Of a stretch of DNA of 64,000 nucleotides, positions 10,117-22,300 are shown piece by piece. Below the pieces are notes generated by a model, which saw nothing but the letters and a program-made list of their open reading frames with translations, ran no database searches and was not told the DNA's origin. Every line of letters starts with the position of its first letter. Positions within the stretch are counted from its first letter, which is position 1. Source of the DNA: Tanytarsus gracilentus (taxonomy: Eukaryota; Arthropoda; Insecta; Diptera; Chironomidae); contig JAXRKN010000027.1 in assembly GCA_038502055.1 (NCBI GenBank), positions 558,001 through 622,000 of the forward strand, read 5' to 3'. The position numbers were made by a program, and so were the translations under genes.

Positions 10117-10839
10117 TCTAAATTGTCGTCACATTTCACAACCTAGGAGACGTTTGAAGAGTTTTTTTTTATCTTTAATGATAACAGAAAAACCACGTGA
10201 AAAGTCGGCAATCATCCGACTCTAATCAATTCTCGTGATTTTTTTCTCTCGCAAACAACTTAAACAACATTGTTGTTACGGAGAGAATAATTTAGTTGTA
10301 TTTGTGTCGGATTGTAAATCAATTTCGAGTCAATTAAATGTCGACAGTTGAAAAATTATGGCACAGAGCGATAAAAGTTCTCAGTTAATTTTTTTGGGCA
10401 GTTATTGCCACAATTCATTAGCGATGTGATAATGAGCGAATGAACAAAAAAAAGAGTGAAGAGCAGATCTGAAGCTGTCATGCTCGACACGACTTTGATT
10501 ATTCGAAATAAAATGTCGATTGACTTTAATGAAAATTAAAAATGCGTGTTTTGTACATTTCGGTTGATGTTTCTTCTCTTTTTAGTATTATTTTTTTGGG
10601 GAGTTGATGATAAGTTGGAAGATAAACAATTTTGAAGTCGCGCAATAAATTTTTGCTGTTGAATGGAAGGAAAAAAATTTTCGTTGTCAAGATGATGAGT
10701 TTTATCATTGAGGTGATAATTGAGCATGAAAGGGCTTTAAAAAAGTTTTATGAAATTTTTTTGGTTTAATTAAGTTTTGAGAAAGTTTTAATTGAAAAAA
10801 ATGGGTTGAAAATGAAACGTTTTGTGAATGTTTAAAATT

Positions 10840-11640
10840 TAAAAAATAAAAATACGTTACAAAAATTCAAAATTTATTTTCTTGTTTTTGGACATTTTTT
10901 CGCCATCTTATTTTCTTTTAGTTAAATAGTTTTTTTTTCTTTTTTCTCCCTCTAACTAAAAAAAAAAAAAAAAAAAAAATAAAACATCCCAAAAAAAAAA
11001 TCTCAACGTAATGAAAGTTTTAAAATAAAAAAGATGAAAATTTTAGAAGGTTTAAATTTTAAAAAAAAAAATAAAATAAAAATTTATTTTTTTGGGTTAA
11101 AGTTTTATAAAAATTAAAATTTAAAAAAAAATCTTAAAATTACTATTTTCTTGTTTTTGGACATTTTTTCGACAATAGCTTAATCTTCTGTTCAAGCTTC
11201 CAATGACGTTCAAGATTTTTTTATTTAACTTCTATTTCATCCCTCTAACCTCAAAAACAAACAAAAATCCAGCAAACAAAAATAAAAACATTTCCCACAA
11301 TCAAGAAAATCTCAACGTCAATGAAAGTTTTAAAATAAGAAAAGATGAACAATTTTACGAAGGTTTAAATTTTAAAAAATAAAAATACGTTACCAAAATC
11401 CAAAAATTTATTTTCTTTGGGTTAAAGCTTTTTATAAAAATTCAAAATTTAAAAAACAAAAATACGTTACAAAAATTCAAAAACTCATTTACTTGTTTCT
11501 GGAAATTTTTTCGACCATAAATTAATCTTCTTTTCAAGCTTCCAATGACGTTCAAGATTTTTATTTACCTTCTTTATCATCCCTCTAACCTCAAAAACCA
11601 ACAAAAATCCAGCTAAAAAAATAAAAACATTTCGCGCAAA
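10840..11640. repeat. three tandem degenerate copies of a block of about 300 bp
   Basis: The same order of motifs occurs three times: ATGAAAGTTTTAAAATAA, then AAAATACGTTAC, then TTGTTTTTGGACATTTTTTCG, CTTCCAATGACGTTCAAG and CATCCCTCTAACCTC. Copies start near 10840, 11010 and 11320; the first is the most eroded and includes a run of about 20 A at 10960. The third copy contains the 69-codon minus-strand frame at 11485-11694. Confidence 0.65.
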
Positions 11641-11694
11641 CAAGAAAATAAAAATATTCAATATTTGCAGCAAAATGTCAACAACGCGAGTCAT
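11485..11694 (-). CDS. possible small membrane protein, 69 aa, last of three tandem copies
   Basis: ATG 11694 (MTRVVDILLQ) opens a 69-residue frame with one or two hydrophobic helices (ILNIFIFLFARNVFIFLAGFLLVFEV) followed by a strongly basic tail (KKVNKNLERHWKLEKKINLW). The homologous DNA at about 11140-11330 and 10880-10990 no longer keeps the frame, so either this copy is under constraint or all are decaying. The frame is open upstream to a TTG at 11778, but no ATG lies there. No family recognised. Confidence 0.35.
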   Translation of the reverse strand: MTRVVDILLQILNIFIFLFARNVFIFLAGFLLVFEVRGMIKKVNKNLERHWKLEKKINLWSKKFPETSK

Positions 11695-11778
11695 CGTCAA
11701 CTTTATTTTAATTACACGTTTGACATAAATTTTATCGTAATTATGAGATCGCGGTCTTCGTCTCTCAGAGGCCGCCAA

Positions 11779-13034
11779 TAAATTTCCTCAACTCCGCGAA
11801 AATGACATTAGAGAAAATTTATGTGAGTCAACACAATGTAATTAATTTAATGCTTGAGCGCATCTTCATTAAAAAAAATGTGTGAGGAGCAAATTGAACC
11901 TGAATTTAATATCAGGTTTGAGTTGTTGCGATGTCATCAAGATTTTTTATTAAAGTGTGAATTTTAAGATTTGAAGAATTTTTAATGAAATTTGCTAAAA
12001 TGAGCTTGAAAATTAATTTTAGGTTAGACGAATTTATTCTAAATATTTTGAATTTTTTAAAAAATATTTTTTAATTAATTTAAATTTCAAATTTCATCTT
12101 CAATCATATTTAAACTCAAATCCTCAATTTTTACACCTTTAAACAACCTCCACTGCAGGTTGAAGCTTCTTACGCCTTATCAGTCACACTAAAAGAGTTT
12201 TACGGCAATTTAAACGTCACTTCTGACTTATCTCGGCTCATTTATCGTTTCTTTCATCAAATAAAGCAGTTAAGAAATTTTTATTGCGCTGATGTAAAAT
12301 TGTGGCATGCGAAACGTGAGATAATGCAGATATGATGGTGAGACTTGCTACTTGAGGGAGTTTTAAGCAATTTAATTTTTAATAATTTTTGGGCATGACT
12401 TAAAAATTTAATATTTTAGCTAAAATGTTATGAATTTGTTTTATAATTAAATTTTTTTATAATTCAAAAATTTTTTAAACATTATAAATTTATTAAATAT
12501 TAAAAATTAAAAAAATCGTTAAATTTTAAACACAAATAAAATAATTTTTTACAATAAATTTAAATAATTTTCAATCTAAAATTCCGTGCCACTAAAACCC
12601 ATCATTACGTCCAGCAAAAAAAATTACAAAAACTAATCATTAAAAATTTGTCACATCTCAACCATCTAATTGACTGCCGCATTTTTATTTTTCATGCACA
12701 TGCAATCTAATTTGTTAACAGTTGAAAAAAAGATGAATTTCATTGAACTATGGAAAAAACTAGAATCATCATGCACAACACACCGGTTGTCATCCCACAA
12801 AATGGCACAAGGAAATTATGTTTGTTAAATTTGCGTTTCGATTTTAAATTAAAAAGAAGTGACAAGCAATTAATAATTTATCATTTTGTGTTTTGCTAAC
12901 GAGTCGGCTTTGAAGCGAGTTTTTCCTTCGGGGTCGAGCTGCGAAAGGATATTGGCGACTGTGATTGAAAATTTCTCACGATTATGAGCGGATTTATAGT
13001 AGATTAATTTTAATGATTATGCAAGGGATGGAAA
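11779..13034. other. gene-poor A+T-rich DNA
   Basis: No supported gene. A stretch at 12156-12330 following CACTGCAG is open for about 58 codons without an ATG (VEASYALSVTLKEF...), which could be an exon but has no recognisable homology. Confidence 0.35.
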
Positions 13035-13172
13035 TAATCTTGGGATTAAAATTTAAAATTTTAAAAAATTAATCTTGGGATTAATATTTCAAAAATTAAT
13101 CTTGGGATTAATATTTCAAAAATTAATCTTCGGATTAAAATTTAAAGTTCTAAAAATTAATCCTCGAATTAA
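13035..13172. repeat. minisatellite of AATCTTGGGATTAA units
   Basis: Five units beginning at about 13035, 13070, 13097, 13124 and 13158, period 27-35 bp. Each carries AATCTTGGGATTAA or a one- to three-base variant, separated by an ATTTCAAAAATT-type spacer. The unit is partly palindromic (TTAATC..GATTAA). Confidence 0.75.
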
Positions 13173-13399
13173 AAAATTAAATTTCCTCACCTCGCGTCTC
13201 CCATATGCGTTTGCATTGCTTACTCACCAACATTCGCATTTTACAACTTCTAAGAAATTTTATGCGCGCATTTAATAAACAAGTTTAGCCTCTCGATGCA
13301 ACACGCGAGATCTGTGCGAGTCTGACATTGAAAAAAATCTTTTTATGCAATCGAAAAAAAATTGAGTAAACTGCCAAACGTGCACTTCCACTTAGTCAC

Positions 13400-13835
13400 T
13401 TTTTAGTGTAACCCACGAAGTGGTGTACACTTTATGCGCCTTTTCCGTCCGTCTGTCCGTCTGTTCCATCGAGATCTCGGCTCCTGAGATAGCTAGAACT
13501 TCTAGTTTTCGCCAAATGGTAGGTCTATGAATTTAGATTCGGCCATTTTAGGAATTATGAGGGTCATGACCACAGGTCGTGCCATGGACAGCCCTAAATG
13601 CCATTTTTCACACAAATTTCCTGTTATATGGCTTCATGTATGTCGTTGAACTCGTATTTGTATCAGGAATCGAAAGGCATTGATGATATTTGAGGAATGT
13701 CTATCATGGCCATCCAAGAGTGCCACCAATGTCCATCACGGCCGGCCAGTAGTGCCCCTAATGTCCATTTTTTAAAAGTATGGCTTCATGTACCTCGTTG
13801 AACTCGGAATTTGACCAGGAATCGATTGGCATGGA
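13400..13835 (-). repeat. repeat island: CCGTCCGTCTG block plus inverted 120-bp satellite units
   Basis: A block of higher G+C with CCGTCCGTCTGTCCGTCTG at about 13447, followed from about 13628 by roughly 1.7 units of the 120-bp satellite seen at 38151-38670, here in reverse orientation (GGCTTCATGTATGTCGTTGA; AGGAATCGA; CGGCCGGCCAGTAGTGCC). No ORF. The two blocks together probably form one dispersed element. Confidence 0.7.
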
Positions 13836-14170
13836 TCTGAAAATGGAACACTGTGGAAAATGGAACACAGTGGAAAATGGAACATAGTGGAAAATGAAAC
13901 ATAGTGGAAAATTGAAAATGGTGAAAATGAATCATAATGAAAATAAAAAGTGGAAAATGGAACATAGGGAAATGGATGAATAATGGAAAATGAAACAAGG
14001 GAAAATGGAACACAGTGGAAAATGGAACATAGTGGAAAAAGGAAAAAGGGAAAAAGGAAAAAAAGGAAAAAGGAAAAAAAAGAAAAAAAAAAAAAGAAAA
14101 TGAAAAATAGTGAAAAATAAAAAAGGGGAAAAAAAAAAATGGGAAATATAAAAAAGAAATTTTTTAAAAA
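13836..14170. repeat. purine-rich simple repeat (TGGAAAATGGAACA)
   Basis: Starts directly after the satellite. Units of TGGAAAATGGAACA(TAG) decay into GGAAAAA and poly-A runs by 14170. Minus-strand open frames here are low-complexity Phe/Pro/His artefacts. Confidence 0.85.
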
Positions 14171-14869
14171 GGGGAGAAAAATTCAATTTAATCGCATTTT
14201 AATCTCCATCAACACTATAGTCAATATCATTGGAGCTTAACTTGTAATTATGCTGAGTAATAATTAAAAAAGTGAGTGTGTGGTCGATAAGAGCCTTTTC
14301 TTACCCTCTTTGTTGCCCTCAAAGTCAAACATTCTCAACCTTAACCCAATTCGCAGTTCTCTGAAATGAGCTCAACGCACATTTTTATCTCCTTCTAACA
14401 TAAAGATCGCGAAAACAATCGACAATTCTAATTCGTACTTGGCTGCTCGTTAATTTTTTATTTAAGGTAAATCGTGAACTTGCGCAAGTGCATTTTCAAA
14501 ATAGTTGAACTGATTTTTATATATATTTTTTATGTGCGTAAGCCACACCGAGCGATTAGCATGCGCATAGTCATATCATTGACGACTTGAGAGACGTATC
14601 GAGCACACAGTTGCAATAATTTTTTACACTATTTATTTTTAATGTTCATGAGAATTTTTCGATGCATTAAAAATTGTTTAGAAATATCCGCTGATTTGTC
14701 GTTAGTTAATATCATAAATAATGAAAGTCTCAATGCAAATTGCGAATTGCTGACATGTATGAGAAAATGTGTTGAAATTGGGGACTCGAAAGAAATCTTG
14801 GATTTTCTCTTTTAATTAATTTTTAATTAACTTAAGTGTTCTTAAGTTTTTTCATTTACTTTTAGAATC

Positions 14870-15112
14870 ACTTTTTTATAACGTAATTTTAAAATTTATG
14901 TGAAAAAACACCATCAATTTTTAAATTTAAAAAGTACGTTATGAAATTTGTGTAAAAAACAACATCAAATTTTATAACGTAAATTTTAAGTTTAAAAAGT
15001 ACGTTATGAATTTTTTATAAAAACAATATGAATTTTTAAATTTAAAAAGTACGTTATGAATTTTACATAAAAATTTTTTTAACGTAAATTATAATTATAA
15101 AAATAAGTTATC
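14870..15112. repeat. short repeats with GTACGTTAT / ATAACGTA
   Basis: The motif AAAAAGTACGTTATGAA recurs at about 14930, 14994 and 15040, alternating with the inverted form TTTATAACGTAA at 14876, 14977 and 15079. This allows hairpins. The same motif pair forms a hairpin at 19872-19942. Confidence 0.6.
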
Positions 15113-18100
15113 AAAAAATAATCATCAAAGTTAACGGAAAAACTTGAAAGCACCTGCAAATTAATAACAAATCAAATATCCTCACCCATGTCATCATCAA
15201 ATTAATAACTTTTTTCTAAATTAAAATTAAACCGCATTCAATCAATTTATTTTATTTGTTATTTTGTAAATTCCTCTAAGGTGATGATTAAAATTGAGTG
15301 AATTATTTTCCACGTGTGCACTTTAATTTTCTATTAAGTTTTGAGTGGATAATAAAGTAAATTGCGTCTTTAAAGAAAAATTTATCGATTAAGATTTTAT
15401 TTTTAAAAATCCAAACTATTCACAAGTTCATATCAATCTCAACTAAAATTTCCCACCGCCCGAAAATCCCATTCACGTGTCCATCTAATGATCTCGAAAC
15501 ATTTTACCATAAATCACTTCCACATATTGTTTTTCGCTGTAAATGGAAAAGTTTTCAAACAATTCTCAGTTTGTCTCTGCCTCATCCGCAGTTCAACGTT
15601 TTTTGTGCAATTTTCACTCGCTGAAACCTGAGACGTTGAGAATATGGCACAAGTCATAATAAATAGCATTTTTTACAACTAATTGTTCGAGGGAGAGACT
15701 GATGAGTGGCGGCGTATAAATTTCACACCAATAAATATTAAATTAGATTGGAAATTTTAGTTTTCAAAATGACAAAAAACCTTTAATTTCACATTTTCGT
15801 GACGCAAAAGCGGAAAACTCATCATCAACAGTCGGATGGAACTAAAATTCCACCGCGAATTAACTCAAAAACACAATGAGTGACGTCGAGAATTTATTTT
15901 TCTCCATCATTAGCATTTTCGCAAAGTTTTTCATTCATAAAATTTTTAACAATCGAGAAAAATTTATCGATCATCCTTGAGATTAAAGAGGAAATTTTGC
16001 GCAACACGTGTGAGAGATTTGTCAACCCCAAAAGCAAAATCTCACGATTTATATGAAAGTACGGGTTACAAATCTTTGGGTTAAGGTCATCATCGTAACT
16101 TTTTTTTATTAATAGCTAATTGTTTATTTATTTTATATGATATTCATGAGATAATTTTGAAGTGATTGTGAGTCAGTTAGGAAATGAGTTGAGGGGCTTG
16201 AGAATGAGGGAATCGATGATGAAATAAAAAGGTTTTAGAACACTCAAGTTGATTTTAAATTAGGTTTTTATTAAATAGTAAAAATATAATAAATTATAAT
16301 TTTTATAAAAATTTTTGAAATTTTCTTTATTGTTTTAAATTTCCAGTTCAACCAAGTTTTAAACAACTTTTTACAAACAACATTTTAAAAATTAACTTTT
16401 TATAATCACAGCTTGAAAATTTTTTAGCAACTATAAAAAAATGAAATAATTCAATTAAAACTTTTCACGATTTATCGCCAAAAAAAACTTGTCAACTCAT
16501 CCTAACTTTAAAGACCTCAAATCGGTCTATTTTAGTCTTCCCAATTACCTTTTTATCATCTCACTTTTTACGGCTCAATCTCGCTAATCTCAATTGTCAA
16601 TAAAAATAACCAAAAAATTGCGGTAGAGTATCTAAGTCGATATGATAAAAAAGTGGACGTCATAAATGAATTTTTATGTGTATCTATCACATGTTTTTTT
16701 ATACGATCACAATAGGAAAAAAGTGCTGAGTGTAAAGCAATTCAATGCCGATGTCAATCGTGGTAGTTTCGAAGAGAGAACAATGAAACATTCTAATGAG
16801 GGTCGAATTGTGTGTCAGTATGGCAGCCGAATTTTATGTGGTAATTTCCCTCACTTTCGTTGCGACCTTGATCATCATGAAATGACCATTTGATGGCAGT
16901 TGACAGCCAGCACAAGTAATTACTTTTTACCTGATAAATTTTTTTTTGTTTCTGCTTCTGAAATTCTTTTTTTTGTAATTCATTTGTTATGTAACTGATC
17001 ATGTTTGCTGCTAGTGAACTAGATATAAAAATTGTGTGAAAAGATAAACTGGAGACAGACAGAAAATGAGAAAAAATAATTTGATAAGAATTTTATGGGG
17101 TTGGTGAAAAAAATTTAAAGAAGTGACAAAAAAAATAAAGAAGTTGCGGTGGAAAATTTTCATGAATTTTTATGGTTTGAAATGATTTGAAGATTGAGGA
17201 ATTTAAAATAGAGTATTCTAAAATTAAATGAATTTTAAAGACCTTAAACGGTTTTGATTTTTTTAAAAAAAGTTAAGGCCTTTAAAGTTCTAGAAACTAT
17301 TTCAGGGCCTTAAGAACAATTAAAGACATATTTAGCCTTTAAACACATAAAAATCTAATAAAGACATAAAAGCCTCTAAAGTTATAAAAAGCCTCTAAAG
17401 ATTTAAAAACCTAAATAGTCATTTGAAAACCTAAAGGACAATTAAAGACCCGAAAAGCCTTAAAACACATAAAAAGCCTTTAAGCAACATAGTAAGACTT
17501 TAAACTAATAAAAGTCTAATTAAAAGTTTAATAATAATAAAAAGACATAAAATTAAAGCCTAAATAACCATTAAAAACTTTAAAAGTCGCTATTGACTTT
17601 AAAACCAATCGAATCTCTGAAATTTAATAAATAAAATTTAATAAAAATTAATTAAACCTAACAACATCATAATTTTATTTTTGTTTTTAAAAATATCAGC
17701 GCCATAAAATTTTTGATTTATTTCCTCAAGTAAAGCCTTAAATTCCCTTTAATTCATTTGATTCTCTCTAGCGCCACCATAAAACGAAGATGTTGCTGGT
17801 ACCAAGAGAAATAAAATTGTTCTCTATTATCAAAAAGTGTGTATCGAGCTGTGCAGTGTATTAAAAGTATTGTCCATAGCTGTGTTGCTGAATGTCATAT
17901 GATTGTGACGACTATGTCTCGACATTCAATCTCATGTGTGAAGTGCAGAAGTAAATGAGAGAGCATGTAAATGATAATGGCATGAGTTGAGTGTATGAAC
18001 ACCGGGAGAGAGATAAGTGAGAGAGAAAAAAGCACACAAATGTAATAAATCTGAAAATTAATATTTTTTTGTACTGCTTGTGTTTAATGTTCAGTTGATT

Positions 18101-19389
18101 GGAAGTCGTCAATGAGACCGGTCGCAGTTTGAAAAAAGAAAACGTTACAAAAAAAGCTTTTTTGTGATTAAAATTGTAACAATAAAAAAATTGTTAAAAA
18201 GTTAAAAATTGATTAAAAAAATTTGTGACTAAAAAGACTGTTTAAAAAAATTTAAAGTGCTAATAATATTTCGAAAGGAAATTCTCTCAATCACGTCACA
18301 TTCAACGATCGTCGATAAACACACAAAAAAATTCTACATAAAGAGCCAGCATAGAAAAGTCACAGCTCAAATCGTCTGAGAATTATCGAGACTCAATAAC
18401 AAAAGAGAGAAAAGAGTGCAATGACTAATTATCAGCAGTAATAATAGACGCACTGTGATTCATTATTCAATGAAAATCGAGATGATAAGATCGAGAATAA
18501 ATTTGTGAAATTGCTGTTAAAACTTAAAGTGATCAAAAAATTCTAAGACTGTGAAAAAATTGCCCGCCAAGCGTCGTTTACGGAATTTCCCCATAAACAC
18601 TAATTTGCCGCTTTAATTCTACGGAAATTTTTGCCCAAATGCATAAACAAAGAATTCTTTCCTCTCGACTGTATCGCAGTTAAAAAATTATACAGAAAAA
18701 AATGAACAATCGAAGCTGATAAAACGAGGAAATTGATAAATTCCGCTTTATAATTTTTTTCTAAGTCAATTAACAGCGAAGAAATTTTAAATTAATCACT
18801 TGGTGCTAGCGTATAAGACTGTAATTAAAAGAAGTGGAATTTTGCCATTTGAAGCTTTTATCGAAGGAGGACAACGAATTAAAGTTAAATATAGGGAAAA
18901 AATGCCTGTTTACAAACTGAATGCACATAGAAGACAAAATAAGGTAAAAAATATTAAAATTATGGAAAGATAAAAGTTGAAAAAAATTACTGTTTTGGAA
19001 GGTTGAATACACTGTGAGAAAATATTTAGTGAAACTTTTTTTATAAAATAAAACTTTAAATTTTTCAAAATTATTTTTTGAAGTTTAAATTTAAAGTTTA
19101 TAATTTTTTCTATCAGTGTAATTTTTATTTAAATTTTATTTTTTTTTTAAATTTCAAAATTAAATTTTTAAATCTTAAATTTTAAAATTAAATTTTAAAT
19201 CTTAAATTTCAAAATTAAATTTTTAATTTTTAAATTTCAAAATAAAATTTATAAATTTTCTCAAATTTTTTCTCTCGGTGCATTTTTAACCAATTTTTTT
19301 GCTAACAATAAAAACAGCACAGTAGCTGCATAACAATACAATCGTCATTAATAATTGCATAACTTCCATTCTCTATTTCACGCAATCAG
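15113..19389. other. gene-poor region upstream of visible Mitf exons
   Basis: Probably upstream intron or promoter DNA of Mitf, since the earliest Mitf exon seen lacks a start. 17230-17640 has irregular AAAGCCTTTAAAG/CATAAAAAGCC repeats. An ATG frame at 16666-16893 (75 codons) has no hydrophobic, domain or compositional signal. 18902-18943 (MPVYKLNAHRRQNK, followed by GTAAAA) could be a phase-0 first exon that would join Mitf at 19390-19399, but there is no homology to support it. Confidence 0.35.
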
Positions 19390-22300
19390 CAGCATCAGTC
19401 GAAAGATTTCATCGATGAGATTCTAAGTCTCGATTCAAGTTCACTTGACGAGGCACTGAAACTAGAGAAATTTCTATCGGACGATAGCATTCTCATTAAG
19501 CAAGAGCCCGAAGAGCTTTCGATGGCCGAGGTGCGAGAGAGACAGAAGAAGGATAATCACAATATAAGTGAGTATAACTGTTGCAGCAGTTGACTTGCAA
19601 GTTTCATTATTATTTTTCGTCGAGAATTGCAGCGGCAAAAAAATCGTAAAAAATAATATTGCAAAGTGTATGCGAGGAAAGAAGAAGAAAAATATGTGAA
19701 TGAATGAACTCGAAGAAAGAGAAAATGAGAAAGAGTCAAGTGGAATTTTACAGAGAGGGTTCTTGAGGTTTAAGGCCAGGGTAACTTGGAGATTTTCAAA
19801 AATATATAAAGGACCTATTTATGCGAGCTGTTCTTAAATTATTTCGATTTCGACTTTTTGTGACCTCTTTTAAATTAAAAAAGTACGTTATTAAAATTCA
19901 CATGAAAAAACTCCGTAAACTTCATAACGTACTTTTTAATTTCAAAAATAAAGTACCAAAAAATGATTTTCAAAATAATAGAAAAAACTTGAAAATGTCT
20001 TCAGAATATTTTTAAAAATATTCTGAAGATTAAAAAATTTAATTTTCACTGTGTTCCATTCTTGCATTCACTATCAGTCGCACACAATTGCACATTTAAG
20101 TGTGCATGAATAAATTTAAATGTGTTCACTTCTTATTTCTCATCTTCGATGGCTTTTCAAGCGAAATCTCATTTCAACGCAAGATGATAATTACAAACTT
20201 AAGACATTCAATTAGTGAGAATGCACTTCAAGAGTTGTGATACAAGAAAGTGGAAGTGTGAAATCAAAACATTGTAAATAAATTTTATTTGAAGTGATGC
20301 AGGTTGATAGTAAACAAAAAATGTGAGCGTGATGTTTGATAATAAAGTTAAAAGTTTTGCAATGAATTCTCAGCGATAAGCTTTAAAACTTATACAATTT
20401 TACAAACTAAATTCTTACGCAATTTGACCCAATTCGATCGTGCTTTAAATTCCGAGCTAATTTTCAGCTCCACCTCAAGGATGTTCCATTACACATTTTA
20501 CGCACATAACACAGCATACAAAATCACATTCGCATATTGATCATTGAACATGGATATGAACACGTGGAGGCGAAACAACGAGTTTGAAGATCAAAACAGA
20601 AAAAAGAGAATGAAAAAAATGTGAATGGAAATCCCCGCGAGTGAATTAGTGAATGTTTTTTTGTTTGTAGGTTAATTAACGTAAAAAATTAAAATTAATT
20701 TGTTTAAATTTAAAAAAAAAATTTGTTATAAAAATTATAAATTTTATTAACTTTTTCAATTATTATTTTTATTTATTTAAAAATAAATTTTTCAATTAAT
20801 CAAAGATAGTTCAAAATTTAAATAACCAAGTTTAAATTCAAAAAACAGTTCAAAATTTAAAAAACTAGTTCAAAAGTTAAAAACTTGTTCAAAATTTAAA
20901 TAATCAAGTTTGAATTCAAAAACTTATTTAAAAAGTTAAAAACTAAGGTTCAAATTCAATAAACTTAGTTCAAAAGTTAAAAACTAAATTCAAAATTTTA
21001 CTTAAAGTTTTTTCAACTTTTTCAAATTTTTTATTAAAATCCCTCAACTATTTCATTCTGGCGTCAACTTTTCTTTCACAATCTTATCACTCGAACTCAC
21101 TTTTCTTCTTCTTCCTCTCACTAACGCTTCTTCGCATTATCATAAAAAATGATTGTGATTATCTTGCTCAAAACCCGTTGAAGTAATTTTCTATCGAGCT
21201 TTGCGTAATAAAATCAGGTGAAAGATAAGAAATTATTCAATTTTTTTTTTCAAATATTATGCAATGATGAATGAGAAGACACATTTTTTAATCTTAATCC
21301 ACCTGGAAGTCACTGATGTCTTTAAATGTTATCGATACCTCAAAAAAACTGATAAGAAAGCTAATCAGCGAGTAAATGCGTTTCACGTGGATTTGACGAT
21401 AAATTTTAAGTGTACTTTAGTCGATTCAAATGTCCGAAGAATAATTTAGCGAAATAGTAGAAAATTTGAGAATTAGGTAAACGAAATATCGAGCTTTCGA
21501 GATATAAATTTTTAATAATTTTCCACGAAAACAAACAAAGAAATTGCAGCGCGTAAAAAATTGCAGAATAATCTTATCAATTTATAAATCATAACTGGAA
21601 TTATCTGACGGATAAAAGAGAGTTCAAAAAACTTCTGAATGCCTTGAAATTTTCGATTTTAAATAATTATTCTAGAAATTAAAGATTGTTTTCCATAAAA
21701 CACCTCAGAACCTCAAAAATATTTACAACCTCACAAACGTCATCCACCATCTAATCAAAAATTATAACCCTTTTTTTTATCATAACAAAAAATTCGTCTG
21801 ATGATGTGTAAATATTTGTGCTCACATGTAAATGTGACAAAAAACTTGTCACGAGATTTTTTTCATATTGTTTGAATTAAAAATTAAACTAAATGTATAT
21901 TAAATTATCAAAAAAGTGTTAATTTTTTACGTTTTTTTTCAGTTGAACGTCGACGAAGGTTTAACATCAATGACAGAATAAAAGAGCTTGGAACGCTTCT
22001 GCCGAAACCGAATGAATTTTTATACGACATCATACAAGACCTGCACATTAGACAGCCTAATAAGGGAACGATACTTAAGTCATCGGTTGATTATATTCGA
22101 TGTTTGAAACATGAAGTGAATCGAGGTGAAAATAGGCTGAAGGAGAAGGATAAGGAGAATCAGAGGCTGATAACGAGGATAAAGGTGAGGATTTGCTAAA
22201 AACTAGTTTGAAATTTAAAAAATTAAATAAAAATTTAAAAAATCTAGTTCAAAATTTAAATCCGAAATTAAAATTAAATCACCAAGTTAAAAATTAAAAA

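Noticed and set aside
13786..14186. Two minus-strand frames of 75 and 84 codons
   Set aside because: They are translations of the TGGAAAATGGAACA purine repeat, low-complexity Phe/His/Pro only, with no start context.
16666..16893. A 75-codon ATG frame on the plus strand
   Set aside because: No signal peptide, domain, splice context or compositional support in a gene-poor stretch.
18902..18943. A 14-codon first exon for Mitf (MPVYKLNAHRRQNK)
   Set aside because: Phase fits the next exon, but no resemblance to known Mitf N-termini; a chance ATG before GTAAAA is as likely.
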